From G963717155 sp963717155 (GTDB lineage Bacteria; Actinomycetota; Thermoleophilia; Gaiellales; JALYLC01): DNA of 64,000 nucleotides. A program made the translations under genes and the position numbers. The notes under the pieces were generated by a model. It did not search any database and was not told the DNA's origin. It saw only the letters and a list, made by a program, of their open reading frames with translations. Location of the stretch: positions 124,001-188,000 of the forward strand of contig OY970326.1 of NCBI GenBank assembly GCA_963717155.1, written 5' to 3'. Below, piece after piece: positions 17,798 through 26,752 of the stretch. Numbering within the stretch: the first letter of the stretch is position 1; each line of letters begins with the position of its first letter.

Positions 17798-18459
17798 GAG
17801 CGCGCCGCTCGCAGCTCGACGACGAGGTGCTCGAGCTGCTCGCCGACGAGCCCGAGCTGCTGGCGATCGCCGACGCGGTCGTGGAGACGCAGCGGCCGCG
17901 GCGGCGCGTCCGACCCGCCGGCATCGTGGCGTCGGCGGTCGTGCTCGCAGCGGTGGTCGCCCTGGCCTTCGCGCTCTGGCCGGATGGCGGGTCGGACGGC
18001 ATCTCCGACAGCACGGCGGTTGCCGCGATCGGCGGCCAGGCGCGTGTGGTGTCGGCTCGCTTCGACCTCGGTGGGGGCCCGGTGACGCTGCGCTACGACC
18101 GGGCACATGGCCAGCTGACCGCGGTGCGCGGCGGCGGGCGCTCCCTCCGGGTGTCCGACCGACGGCTGCCACCGGCGTCGAAGAGCCTTCCGGCGAGCCT
18201 GATCGGCCGCTTCGGGAGCGCGGTGGGGCCCGCCGTGAGTCTCGTGGTCGAGTATCCCGAGCTCGTCCGATCCCACGACGTGCAACGGATCGCGACGCCG
18301 CGAGGCGCGGATCGCGCGTTGCGCTGGGTGCGCTACCGGTCGTCGCTGGGCTACGCGGTCGACGTCGGGCTCTCGCCCGTCACGCTCGCCCCACACCTCG
18401 TGCGACGGAGTGGATCGCCCGAGGCCGTCCTCGTCCGCGGGGTGAGCAGCGCCGGCTAG
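17794..18459 (+). CDS. Membrane-anchored sigma partner, unknown family
   Basis: 221-aa protein with an N-terminal cytoplasmic part (DDEVLELLADEPELLAIADAV), one membrane segment around residues 43-63 (IVASAVVLAAVVALAFAL), and an extracytoplasmic domain with no family I recognise. Its position directly behind, and overlapping, the ECF sigma gene suggests it regulates that factor. The cytoplasmic part is too short for a zinc-containing anti-sigma domain, so the link rests on context. Confidence 0.7.
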   Translation: MRARRSQLDDEVLELLADEPELLAIADAVVETQRPRRRVRPAGIVASAVVLAAVVALAFALWPDGGSDGISDSTAVAAIGGQARVVSARFDLGGGPVTLRYDRAHGQLTAVRGGGRSLRVSDRRLPPASKSLPASLIGRFGSAVGPAVSLVVEYPELVRSHDVQRIATPRGADRALRWVRYRSSLGYAVDVGLSPVTLAPHLVRRSGSPEAVLVRGVSSAG

Positions 18460-18741
18460 GAGTCTGTCAACGATCGGTCGCGGCGCTCGGCGCCCTCGGA
18501 TCGTCCTACGGTCTGGGGTCTGTGCTCGTCCCTCGCGTCGACCCCAGCCCTCCGGCGACCCGGATCCCGCTCATGTCCATTCAGCGGTCCGGATTTGGCT
18601 CGGCGAGCGGGCTCCGGGGCTTCGCTGGGACGTCGGCTGGCTCTTGTCCAGGCGTCCGGCCTGTGCTGCGAGCCAGCCGACGCCCCCGCTCGCTCCGAGA
18701 ACCCCGAGCATCTACGCCGGCTCTTTGACAGCCTCCTACGA
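18460..18741. other. Intergenic stretch with large inverted repeat, no gene
   Basis: 282 bp between two convergent units without a credible reading frame. It holds CGTCGGCTGGCTC at 18631-18643 and its exact reverse complement at 18670-18682, with a 26-nt loop. Looser complementarity continues outward (GGCTCGGCGAGCGGG against the CCCCGCTCGCTCC side), so the RNA could form one long branched hairpin. A bidirectional terminator or a structured RNA are both possible; I recognise no known RNA family. Confidence 0.55.
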
Positions 18742-19302
18742 CTACCCGATAGGCGGAGCGGACGTATCCGCCGGAGTCGGGACGGGTTGCGACCCGCTCG
18801 CGCCGAGCAGGGTCACCGAGGCGCCGAGCGACACGCCATCCGCAACCAGCACACCGTTGCTGATCGGGACGACCTTCCCGTCGATCGCGGCTCCGGTCAC
18901 GCCGTCGGCAACGACGTCGGCGAGCTGCATCGAGCCGTTCGCGCGGTCGAGCGTGTCGAGGTAGACGCCGCCGTTGGCGAGGGTGCTCGCGCAGGTGTAC
19001 GTGAACGCGGGCGCGGCGGGGTCGTCGACGCGGATGAGGCATACCCCACGCGTGCCCTTCGCGACGTAGAACTGCTGGCTCCCGACGCTCGCGCCGAGGC
19101 GCACGCTCGAGAGGTCGACCTCCCCGGGATCGATGCCCTTCGCGACGGCAGGCGGAAGGCTGTCGCCGAACGCCGCGGGCCGCTCGAGCAGCGCAGTCGT
19201 CGCGTTCGAGCTCGGTGCCGAGCTCGCGACGGTGGAGATGCCGGCGGGGAGGACGAGCGCTGCGGCCGTCAGGGTGAGCGCAAGTGCGGCTGTGCGTTGC
19301 AT
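18742..19302 (-). CDS. Secreted protein of unknown function
   Basis: 186-aa protein with a clear signal peptide (MQRTAALALTLTAAALVLPAG). The mature part contains a Cys pair (GVCLIRVDDP and FTYTCAST) that could form a disulfide, and an ending rich in Gly, Val and Pro. I recognise no family. The ATG at 19302 is preferred to the ATG two codons earlier because GGAGG lies 6 nt before it. It follows the gene for another small secreted protein by 14 nt, so the two are probably exported together. Confidence 0.7.
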   Translation of the reverse strand: MQRTAALALTLTAAALVLPAGISTVASSAPSSNATTALLERPAAFGDSLPPAVAKGIDPGEVDLSSVRLGASVGSQQFYVAKGTRGVCLIRVDDPAAPAFTYTCASTLANGGVYLDTLDRANGSMQLADVVADGVTGAAIDGKVVPISNGVLVADGVSLGASVTLLGASGSQPVPTPADTSAPPIG

Positions 19303-19316
19303 GGTCATCCTCCGAC

Positions 19317-19679
19317 CTAGATCCAGTAACAGGAGAAGGAGTACGGGTAGTTGAACGGGCTGATGCCCGGGTTCCAGCACCCCTGCCTGCGGTAGATGCT
19401 CGGGTAGCTCTGCTGGATGTAGCCGGCCGCCACCTGGTCGTTCGTCACGATGTAGCCCGAGGTCAGCGACCAGACCTCGACGGGGACGAAGCCGGTGCCG
19501 GTGTCCTGGCGATTGCCCTGGCGATAGGCCCAGCCCGGTGTGTACTCGGGCACCCCGGGTGACGCGGTCGCCGAGAAGTACAGCGTCCCTGTCCAGCCAT
19601 AGGCGACCTGAACCCCGGTGGCGGCGACCACCAGGACGAGAAGGACGCACATCGCGCGACGGATCCTGAGGAGTCTCAT
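19317..19679 (-). CDS. Small secreted protein of unknown function
   Basis: 120-aa protein beginning MRLLRIRRAMCVLLVLVV, a signal peptide with a positive N-terminus. The mature part is unusually rich in Tyr, Trp and Gln (YGWTGTLYFSATAS, YIQQSYPSIYRRQG, FNYPYSFSCYWI), with two cysteines near the C-terminus. I know no family for it. It is the first gene of a two-gene unit with the other secreted protein. Confidence 0.65.
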   Translation of the reverse strand: MRLLRIRRAMCVLLVLVVAATGVQVAYGWTGTLYFSATASPGVPEYTPGWAYRQGNRQDTGTGFVPVEVWSLTSGYIVTNDQVAAGYIQQSYPSIYRRQGCWNPGISPFNYPYSFSCYWI

Positions 19680-19787
19680 GGAGGCTCCCTCGCAGCCGGC
19701 GGCCCGAAGTAACGCGCTCGCGTGACTTTTCGCAGCGTCGACCGAGAGTCACCCCGGAGAGTCGATCTCGAGCCGGGGAGGGGCTGC

Positions 19788-20087
19788 ATGCTCGTCGACG
19801 TCAGGGTCAGCGTGTGGGCCGCCGACGAACACGACTACGACCAGCTCGTCCTGGTGGTCGTTCCGCGGCTGCAGGAGGTCTTCGCCGACTTCGCGGCCAC
19901 CACGAACCGGGGCGCCGTCGGCATGCATGACCCGGTCGAGGCCTACCAGGTCCGGTTCCCGCTTCGCGTCGAGGCGCCGGATGCCGCAGCCGCCGCGAAG
20001 ATCGCAAAGCGCGGCGTCCAGCAGGCGATGCGCGATGCCGGCGTGCGTGGCGTCGTCAGCGTCCTCGACGGCTGGCCGGCCGACTAG
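19788..20087 (+). CDS. Small conserved-looking protein, unknown function
   Basis: 99-aa protein starting MLVDVRVSVWAADEHDYDQL, with alternating beta-strand and helix character (PRLQEVFADFAATTNRG, AKIAKRGVQQAMRDAGV). A GGGGAGGGG sequence precedes the ATG at 19788, deciding the start. It has no membrane segment or known motif. Its stop overlaps by 4 nt (CTAG) with the stop of the convergent kinase gene. Confidence 0.62.
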   Translation: MLVDVRVSVWAADEHDYDQLVLVVVPRLQEVFADFAATTNRGAVGMHDPVEAYQVRFPLRVEAPDAAAAAKIAKRGVQQAMRDAGVRGVVSVLDGWPAD

Positions 20088-20644
20088 CGATTCATGTCGA
20101 GCACGAGGTCGGCCCGCGAGGGCGTCGCCTCGCGGGCGAGGAGCGCCTCCTCCTGCGCCGTCCAGCGTTCCCAGTGCGGCCGGAAGACGTCGCCATCGCG
20201 CGCGAGCGCACGCTGCCGCCGCGTCTCGGCCGCCAGCTCCAGCCACACCAGCAGGCTCGCGTAGCGCGCCGCGGCGCGCGTGCCCGCGCCGACGCCCTCG
20301 ACGATCAGGAGCTCGGACGGCTCGAGCGCCCACGGCTCGGCATATCGCGCCTCGATCCAGTCGTAGCGGGGTACCTCCACGCCGCGGCCCGCGGCGAGCG
20401 GCTCGAGCACGGCGCTCACGAGCAGCTCGACGCCCTGCTCGAGGCCGTCCCACCCGGGATAGAGCTGCTCGAGCTCGACGATCGGGCACCCGAGCACGGG
20501 CGCGAGCTCGCGCGCGAGCGTCGTCTTGCCGGCGCCCGTGCGGCCGTCGATCGTCAGGACGCGGGTGCGCCCGGCCCGGGGAGGCGCGGCGCGCAGGCGC
20601 CCCGCGATTCGCTGCAGCTGCTCGTCGTCGATCGCGGCGTCAGC
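20084..20644 (-). CDS. P-loop kinase, uridine-kinase-like (start unresolved)
   Basis: About 185 aa. The phosphate-binding loop is LTIDGRTGAGKTTLARELA, followed by PIVELEQLYPGWDG, as in the uridine-kinase/phosphoribulokinase superfamily. IVEGVGAGTR matches the Walker B-like strand. The reading frame is open from just behind the substrate-binding-protein stop (20640-20642) but has no ATG or GTG there; a CTG at 20617 is possible. It is coupled to the ABC substrate-binding gene upstream. Phosphorylation of the imported compound or its nucleoside is a plausible but unproven role. Confidence 0.68.
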   Translation of the reverse strand, partial: ADAAIDDEQLQRIAGRLRAAPPRAGRTRVLTIDGRTGAGKTTLARELAPVLGCPIVELEQLYPGWDGLEQGVELLVSAVLEPLAAGRGVEVPRYDWIEARYAEPWALEPSELLIVEGVGAGTRAAARYASLLVWLELAAETRRQRALARDGDVFRPHWERWTAQEEALLAREATPSRADLVLDMNR

Positions 20645-21671
20645 TCGCGGGCAGGAGCGCGTTGGTGAAGAGGTCGTGCGGCGGCGGGAGCGGTCCCTTG
20701 ACGACGCCGCCCTTCGCGAGGATCGTCTCGAGACCGGCGAAGTCGCGCGTCGAGAGCGGTCCCCAGCGCCCGGCGGCGTTGACGAACGTCTTCGCCGTGG
20801 CGTTGCCCGTCGCGACGACGATCTGCTTGCTCTTTCCGAGCGCCGTCTGGTTGTCCTTGATGAGGATCGCCTCGGCGGCCGCGGGGTGCTTCGCGGCGAA
20901 CTCGTAGCCCTCGGCAAGCGCCTTGAGCGCGCCTCGCAGGGCGGGGCCGCGCGATGCGATGGTGCTTGTCGCTCGCCACGAAGACCGCGTTCGGGTACGT
21001 GCCCGCTGCGCCGAGGTACTTGCTGTACGGGAAGATCCGGAGCTTGACGCCCTGGAGCGCGGCGGTCACGTCATCGATGCCGCCGAAGACCGCCGTGTAC
21101 TGGATGCGGTTCTTCGAGAGCGCGTCGATCACGTCGGTGTTCAGCACGACCTGCTTGAACGACGGCTTCGCGACGCCGTCGCCCTTCAGGATCGCCGTGA
21201 CGAGCGGCTGGATCGCTCGCGATGCCGAAGCCGCCGTAGAGCTTGCCGTTGAGCTGCGCCGGACGGGTGTACGGGGAGGACGCGAGGACGGCGAGCGCGG
21301 TCGTGTTCTGCTGCGACGAGCGCCGCGACAGCCTTGTACTCGAGACCCTTCGCGCGGTTGATGATCACGTCCGGCGGATAGCTGATGCCGAGATCGGTGT
21401 TGCCGCTCTCGACGAGGGTCTCGGCGGGCGTGTTCGCGTACGGGATAATCTTGGCGGTGATGCCCTGGCGGGCAAAGAAGCCCTTGTCGATCGCGACGTA
21501 GATGCCCAGGTAGTTCACGTTCGCCGAGTAGTCGAGCGCGATGCGCACCGTCTGGTTGTCGGCGACCCGCGCCGGTCGAGCAGACGAGCTCCCGGCCCAG
21601 GCGCCGCCGACGAGCGCGAGGCTCGCGGTCAGCAGCGTGGCGGCGACGAGGGTGGAGCGCGCTCGGATCAT
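20640..21671 (-). CDS. NitT/TauT-type ABC substrate-binding protein (three frameshifts)
   Basis: NMT1/THI5-like periplasmic-binding protein, about 340 aa when repaired. A signal peptide (MIRARSTLVAATLLTASLAL) is followed by VRIALDYSANVNYLGIYVAIDKGFF and TDLGISYPPDVIINRAKG. The frame changes near 21315, 21225 and 20965, with family sequence continuing each time (PLVTAILKGDGV; NAVFVASDK; then a C-terminus ending FTNALLPAS). AGGAAGGG precedes the ATG. It diverges from the permease and ATPase of the same importer. Nitrate, sulfonate, pyrimidine (HMP) or similar ligands are all possible. Confidence 0.8.
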
Positions 21672-21717
21672 CTGGTGGCCCTTCCTGGGAGCGGTCGAGG
21701 CACAGGGCCCGCGAGTC

Positions 21718-22510
21718 ATGGATTTCCATCAGACGGCACTGAAGAACATCGCAGGCTGGTGGCACCGGCGGCCGTGCTCGTCGTGTGCGTCGTCGTCTGG
21801 GACCTCGCAACGCGTGTGCTCGACGTCAGCGCGCGCGTCCTGCCGACCCCGGGTCTCGTCGTCCAGTCGACCTGGGACGATCGCGCGAACCTGTGGCCCG
21901 CCGATCGAGACGACGACGAAGGAGGCGGTGTTCGGGATCGGCGTGGCCATCGTCCTGGCAGTCGGCCTCGCGATCGCGATCGACTGGTCATCCTGGCTTC
22001 GCGGCGGAATCTACCCGTTGATCGTGGGGTCGCAGACGCTGCCCATCATCGCGCTCGCGCCGCTCGTCGTGATCTGGTTCGGGTTCGGGCAGACGCCGAA
22101 GATCGTGCTCGTCGCGCTCTTCACGTTCTTCTCGATCGCGGTGGGGCTCGTGCAGGGGCTTGCGTCGGCCGACCACGACGCGATGAGCCTGCTGCGCACG
22201 ATGGGTGCGAGCCGCGCTGCAGCTGCTGCTGCACGTCCGCCTTCCGAGCGCGATCCCGCAGTTCTTCACGGGGCTGAAGATCGCGGTGACGTACTCGTAC
22301 GTGTCGGCGATCGTGGCCGAGTTCGTCGGTGCGCAGCAGGGGCTCGGCGTCTACATGACCACGAGCAAGAACGCGTTCCGCACCGATCTCGTGTTCGGCG
22401 CCGTGCTGGTCACCTCGCTGCTGACGCTCGCGCTGTTCGGCATCGTCACGCTGCTCGAGCGACTCGCGATGCCGTGGAGGCGGCCGGCCGAGGCCGACGT
22501 CCGCTGGTGA
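21718..22510 (+). CDS. NitT/TauT-type ABC permease (frameshifted)
   Basis: Inner-membrane permease of the SsuC/TauC/ThiX type. The pieces are a start at MDFHQTALKNIAG; membrane helix APAAVLVVCVVVWDLATRVL in a second frame; EAVFGIGVAIVLAVGLAIAI to MGASRAAA with the motif LPIIALAPLVVIWFGFG; and, after a break near 22212, LHVRLPSAIPQFFTGLKIA, the EAA-loop region contacting the ATPase. Breaks lie near 21760, 21905 and 22212. Joined length is about 264 aa, normal for the family. Its TGA overlaps the ATPase GTG. Confidence 0.8.
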
Positions 22511-23298
22511 CGGTGCACGAAGAGCAGCGCGCGCGGCTCGAGGTTCGCGGCCTGCGGAAGCAGTTCGCCGGACCGCGCGAGACGACGGTGCTCGCGCTCG
22601 ACGGCGTCGATCTCGTCGCGGAGCCCGGCGAGTTCGTCGCCGTGATCGGGCCGAGCGGATGTGGCAAGAGCACGCTGTTCCAGATCCTCGCCGGACTCGA
22701 GGAGCCGACGAGCGGGGAGGTGCTGATCGACGACCGGGCGCTGTCCGATCGCCTCGGCGCCTGCGCGTTCATGCCGCAGCGCGACGGCCTGCTGCCATGG
22801 CGCAGGACGATCGACAACGTGACGATCGGGCTCGAGCTCGCGGGCGTCCCCCGCGCCGCTGCACGTGCCCGGGCGGAGCCGCTGCTCGAGCGGTTCGGGC
22901 TCGGCGAGTTCACGCAGTCGTGGCCGTGGCAGCTCTCGGGCGGCATGCGACACCGCGCGGCGTTCCTGCGGACGATCCTCCTCGGCAAGCCCGCGATGCT
23001 GCTCGACGAGCCGTTCGGCTCGCTCGACGGCATCACCCGCGCGTTCGCCCAGCAGTGGCTCCTGAGCGTGTGGGAGGAGGTGCGCTCGACGGTCCTGCTG
23101 ATCACGCACGACGTCTCGGAGGCAGTCTTCCTCGCCGACCGCGTGTACGTGATGTCGCCGCGGCCGGGGACGATCTCGAAGGTGTTCGAGATCGACCTGC
23201 CGCGGCCGCGCACGCTCGAGCTCGAGGAGTCGCCGGTGTTCGCGGAGCACGAGGCGCGGCTACGGGCGGCGCTGCGCGCGCAGCGGAGTTCCGCCTGA
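22507..23298 (+). CDS. NitT/TauT-type ABC ATP-binding protein
   Basis: 263-aa ATPase of the importer. Walker A is GPSGCGKST, the Q-loop region is MPQRDGLLPW, the signature is LSGGMRHRAAF, Walker B is AMLLDEPFGSLD and the H-loop is ITHDVSEAVFLADRV. It sits inside the membrane and drives uptake of the ligand caught by the binding protein encoded divergently at 20640. The GTG start overlaps the permease stop. The frame is intact, unlike the other two subunits. Confidence 0.92.
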   Translation: MTVHEEQRARLEVRGLRKQFAGPRETTVLALDGVDLVAEPGEFVAVIGPSGCGKSTLFQILAGLEEPTSGEVLIDDRALSDRLGACAFMPQRDGLLPWRRTIDNVTIGLELAGVPRAAARARAEPLLERFGLGEFTQSWPWQLSGGMRHRAAFLRTILLGKPAMLLDEPFGSLDGITRAFAQQWLLSVWEEVRSTVLLITHDVSEAVFLADRVYVMSPRPGTISKVFEIDLPRPRTLELEESPVFAEHEARLRAALRAQRSSA

Positions 23299-23456
23299 TG
23301 GCCATCGCCGATCTGGCGGTCGGGCTGATCCTCGGGAGCCTCCTACGCGAGCCACGCTGGCGGTGGAGAAGCGCCGGTGGAAGTGGCTGGGGCCGGGGGC
23401 ACGGGATCATCGACCCGCAGGACTTCTACGTCGTGGACGCCGCTCAGAGCCCGTAG
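23298..23456 (+). CDS. Possible small coupled protein (52 aa)
   Basis: A short frame whose ATG overlaps the ATPase stop (TGATG): hydrophobic start MAIADLAVGLILGSLL, a basic Arg/Trp stretch (REPRWRWRSAGG), then HGIIDPQDFYVVDAAQ. It overlaps 13 nt of the convergent flavoprotein gene. Coupling and the amphipathic N-terminus are suggestive, but it is short and I know no homologue. Confidence 0.3.
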   Translation: MAIADLAVGLILGSLLREPRWRWRSAGGSGWGRGHGIIDPQDFYVVDAAQSP

Positions 23457-24794
23457 GCCTCGAGCAGCTTCAGCCACAGCTCGCTGCGGGTCGGGAACGC
23501 CGGAACCGAGTTCCACAGATCTTCCAGCGACACCTCGGAGACGACGGCGATCGTGGCCGCGTGGAGCGCCTCGGCGACCTCGGGACCGGTGATCGTGAAG
23601 CCGACGACGACCTGCCTGTCCTCATCGATGACGAGCCGTGCCGTCCCTGGCGCGCCGTGCCCGACGAACGACCCACCCGCATTGCCGCCGGTCTCGACGT
23701 CGACGTGGCGGACGTTGAGCCCCGCTTCCTGCGCCGCGGCGAGCGTGTAGCCGACCGCGCCGACCTGCGGGTCGGTGAAGATCACCTGCGGCGATCGGGC
23801 GCCGTCCGAGCGGAGGCGAACCTCGCGGCCGAAGATCGCATCGGCGACCAGCCTGCCCTGGTACTTGCCCATGTGCGTCAGCAGCACCCGCCCGTTGACG
23901 TCGCCCACGGCGTACAGCCACTCGTATCCAGGCACGCGCAGGTCGTCGCCCACCGCCAGCGGCCCGTCCTCGTCGATGCCCAGCTCGGCCGAGTCCGATG
24001 CCGGCGGTGCCGGGTGTGCGCCCGGCCGCGACGAGCAGCTCGTCGGCCTCGACGCGGGATCCGTCGTCGAGCTCGAGCACCAACCCGCTCGAGCGCGAGA
24101 CGCGCATCACCGTCGTCTGCAGCCGCACGTCCACGCCGCCTCCGCGCAGCGCCTCGAGCACCTGCGCACCCGCGAACGGCTCGTTGCGGGCGAGCAGTCG
24201 GTCGCCGCGATGGACGAGCGTCACGTGCGAGCCGAGTCCGGACCAGGCCTGGGCCATCTCGACGCCGACGACGCCTCCGCCGAGGATCGCGAGCCGCCCG
24301 GGGACCTCGCTCGCCGTGGTCGCCTCTCGATTGGTCCACGGCCTCGCGTCGCGCAGTCCGGGGATGTCCGGCACGCGAGCCCTCGACCCCGTGGCGATCA
24401 CGACCGCCTTGCGCGCGACGAGCGTCTCGTCTCCGACCACGACGCGTCGCTCGCCGTCGATCCGCCCGTGACCGCGGATCAGCGTCACGTCGTTCTTCTC
24501 GAGCCAGGGGAGCTGGGCAGAGTCGTCGAAGTTGTGGCTCGCCTCGTCCCGCCGGGCGAACACGGCAGCGACGTCGATCGGACCGATCGTGAGGCCCGGC
24601 ACGCGGCCCACCTCATGCGCCAGGTCGATCGGCCGCAGCAGCGCCTTCGACGGCATGCAGGCGTAGAACGAGCACTCGCCGCCGACGAGCTCCTGCTCGA
24701 CGAGGGCGACCGAGACGCCGTGCTTTCCGAGCCGTCCCGCCGTCACCTCGCCCGCGGGGCCGGCGCCCAGCACCACCACATCGAACTCGCGCAC
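23444..24794 (-). CDS. Pyridine nucleotide-disulfide reductase family flavoprotein (frameshifted)
   Basis: Relative of dihydrolipoamide dehydrogenase and mercuric reductase, about 450 aa. It has an FAD motif VLGAGPAGE, a redox disulfide in GGECSFYACMPSK (Cys-x4-Cys), an NAD(P) motif ILGGGVVGVE and AVGDVNG. The frame breaks near 23995 (GGCATCGGACTCGG) and resumes as SDSAELGIDEDG. The catalytic His of the C-terminal HPT motif is replaced by Phe (PAFPTRSE), so it is probably not a lipoamide dehydrogenase. The GTG start at 24794 has GGAGGAG upstream. It diverges from the amine oxidase gene. Confidence 0.82.
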
Positions 24795-24829
24795 ACAGCT
24801 CCTCCGGTCGACCGGGCGTCGCCGGAGTC

Positions 24830-24835
24830 TACGCT
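24830..24835 (+). promoter_or_regulatory. -10 box, leaderless promoter of amine oxidase
   Basis: TACGCT, 6 nt before ATG 24842, with no Shine-Dalgarno. On the opposite strand the same bases read TAGACT nearby, a possible -10 for the flavoprotein gene. Confidence 0.5.
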
Positions 24836-24841
24836 GCCGCA

Positions 24842-26752
24842 ATGACCGCCAGCCACCCGCTCGACCCGCTGTCTGCGGATGAGATCACCCGCGCCGTCTC
24901 AGTCGCGCGCACGGCTCCCGGGCTGTCCGCGCAGCTCCGCTTCACGTCGGTCGAGCTACGGGAGCCGGACAAGCCGGCCTACCTCGCCTGGCGCGATGGG
25001 GGCGCTCGTCCGGCCCGCGAGGCGTTCGTCGTGCTCCTCGACACCCAGGCCGCGCGGGGCGTGGAGCTGGTGATCTCGCTCGACGACGATCGGCTCGTGT
25101 CGCACGACGTGCTGCCGGCGGACGTGCAACCCGCGATCCACGGCGACGAGTTCACCCTCGCCGGCGACATCGTTCGCAATGACCCGCGCTACGTCGAGGC
25201 GCTGGCGAAGCGGGGCATCGCGGATCCGAGCCTCGTGCACGTCGAGGCGTGGACGGCGGGCGAGTTCGAGGAGCGCGGTCGACGGCTCGTCCGGGCGATC
25301 GCCTGGCTCGGCAAGCCAGACGCGACCGACAACCAGTACGCGCGACCCCTGTACGGCCTCGTCGCGGTCGTGGATCTCAACGCGATGGAGGTCGTACGCC
25401 TCGACGACCATGCTCCGGGCGCGGCCGTCCCGGCGGGCGACGCCGACTATCTCGACGGGGGCGGACGTCCCTATCGCCCCGACCTCAAGTCGATCGAGAT
25501 CACGCAGCCCGAGGGCGTCAGCTTCCGCGCCGACGGCAACCGGATCGCCTGGCAGAAGTGGGACATGCTGATCGGGTTCCATCCGCGCGAGGGCCTCGTG
25601 CTGCACGACATCGCGTACACGGATGACGGCGAGCGGCGCCAGATCTGCCATCGCGCCTCGATCGCCGAGCTCGTCATCCCGTACGGAGACCCGAATCCGA
25701 CCGTCCACTTCAAGAACGTGTTCGACACGGGCGAGTACGGCATGGGCCCGATGACGAACTCGCTCGCGCTCGGGTGCGACTGCCTGGGAGAGATCCACTA
25801 CCTCGACGGCGTCACGAACAGCCTGACCGGCGACCCTCTCGTGATCCCGAACGCGATCTGCGTGCACGAGGAGGACGACAACCTCCTCTGGAAGCACACG
25901 AACCAGCGGGGCCTGGTGGGCCGGGCACGTTCGCGCCGCCTCGTGATCTCGTCGATCGCGACCGTGGGCAACTACGAGTACGGCTACTTCTGGTACTTCT
26001 ACCAGGACGCCTCGTGGGCGTTCGAGGCGAAGCTGACCGGGATCGTGCACACGGCCGGCTGGGTGTCCGCCGAGCGCTCGCCCCACTCGCTGCCGATCGG
26101 CGACGGGGTGGTGACGAGCGCCCACCAGCACTTCTTCTGCGCGCGCCTCGATCTCGACGTCGATGGCACCCGGAACGTGGCCTACCAGGCCGACGCGGTG
26201 TCCGACCCCTGGGGGCCCGCGAATCCCGATGGCACCGCCTTCCGCACGGCTCGCGTGACCTACGAGCGCGAGTCGCAGGCGAAGGCGCACGTCGCGCCGG
26301 AGAGCGCTCGCCGCTTCCGCGTCGAGAACACCGCGCGCCGCAACCGCATCGGCGACGCCGTCGCCTACGAGCTTGTTCCGGGGGAGAACGTGCTGCCGAT
26401 GCAACAGCCCGACTCGGGGATCCGCACGCGGGCGCGCCTGCTCGACCACCACCTGTGGGTGACGCCGTACCGGGCCGACGAGCGCTACCCCGCCGGCGAG
26501 TACCCGAACCAGTCGGCGCCGGGCGAGGGGCTGGCGCGCTGGACGGAGGCCGACCGCAACCTGCTGGAGGAGGACGTCGTGCTCTGGTACGTCTTCGGGT
26601 CGCACCACGCTCCGCGACTCGAGGACTGGCCCGTCATGCCCGTCGTCTCGTGTGGCTTCGCGCTGCGTCCGGTCGGGTTCTTCGACTACAACCCCGCGCT
26701 CGACGTTCCGCCGCCCGCGCACTGCGACCACTCCCGTACGCTCTCGACGTGA
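24842..26752 (+). CDS. Copper amine oxidase (primary-amine oxidase)
   Basis: 636-aa enzyme that oxidises primary amines to aldehydes with release of ammonia and H2O2. The Tyr converted to topaquinone lies in TVGNYEYGYFW (about residue 378). The catalytic Asp is in NVFDTGEYGMG. Copper ligands are His428 and His430 in AHQHFF, plus a third His in GSHHAPRLEDWP near the C-terminus. No signal peptide is seen, so it is probably cytoplasmic. It is leaderless. The kynureninase gene overlaps its stop (GTGA), linking amine oxidation to tryptophan-type catabolism. Tyramine, phenylethylamine, tryptamine or histamine could be the substrate. Confidence 0.93.
   Translation: MTASHPLDPLSADEITRAVSVARTAPGLSAQLRFTSVELREPDKPAYLAWRDGGARPAREAFVVLLDTQAARGVELVISLDDDRLVSHDVLPADVQPAIHGDEFTLAGDIVRNDPRYVEALAKRGIADPSLVHVEAWTAGEFEERGRRLVRAIAWLGKPDATDNQYARPLYGLVAVVDLNAMEVVRLDDHAPGAAVPAGDADYLDGGGRPYRPDLKSIEITQPEGVSFRADGNRIAWQKWDMLIGFHPREGLVLHDIAYTDDGERRQICHRASIAELVIPYGDPNPTVHFKNVFDTGEYGMGPMTNSLALGCDCLGEIHYLDGVTNSLTGDPLVIPNAICVHEEDDNLLWKHTNQRGLVGRARSRRLVISSIATVGNYEYGYFWYFYQDASWAFEAKLTGIVHTAGWVSAERSPHSLPIGDGVVTSAHQHFFCARLDLDVDGTRNVAYQADAVSDPWGPANPDGTAFRTARVTYERESQAKAHVAPESARRFRVENTARRNRIGDAVAYELVPGENVLPMQQPDSGIRTRARLLDHHLWVTPYRADERYPAGEYPNQSAPGEGLARWTEADRNLLEEDVVLWYVFGSHHAPRLEDWPVMPVVSCGFALRPVGFFDYNPALDVPPPAHCDHSRTLST
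26737..26742 (+). promoter_or_regulatory. -10 box inside amine oxidase gene, before kynureninase
   Basis: TACGCT, 6 nt before the GTG of kynureninase, within the last codons of the upstream gene. It may give kynureninase its own leaderless transcript. Confidence 0.4.

Noticed and set aside
23444..24794. Dihydrolipoamide dehydrogenase
   Set aside because: The catalytic His of the C-terminal HPT motif is Phe, and no 2-oxoacid dehydrogenase genes are nearby.
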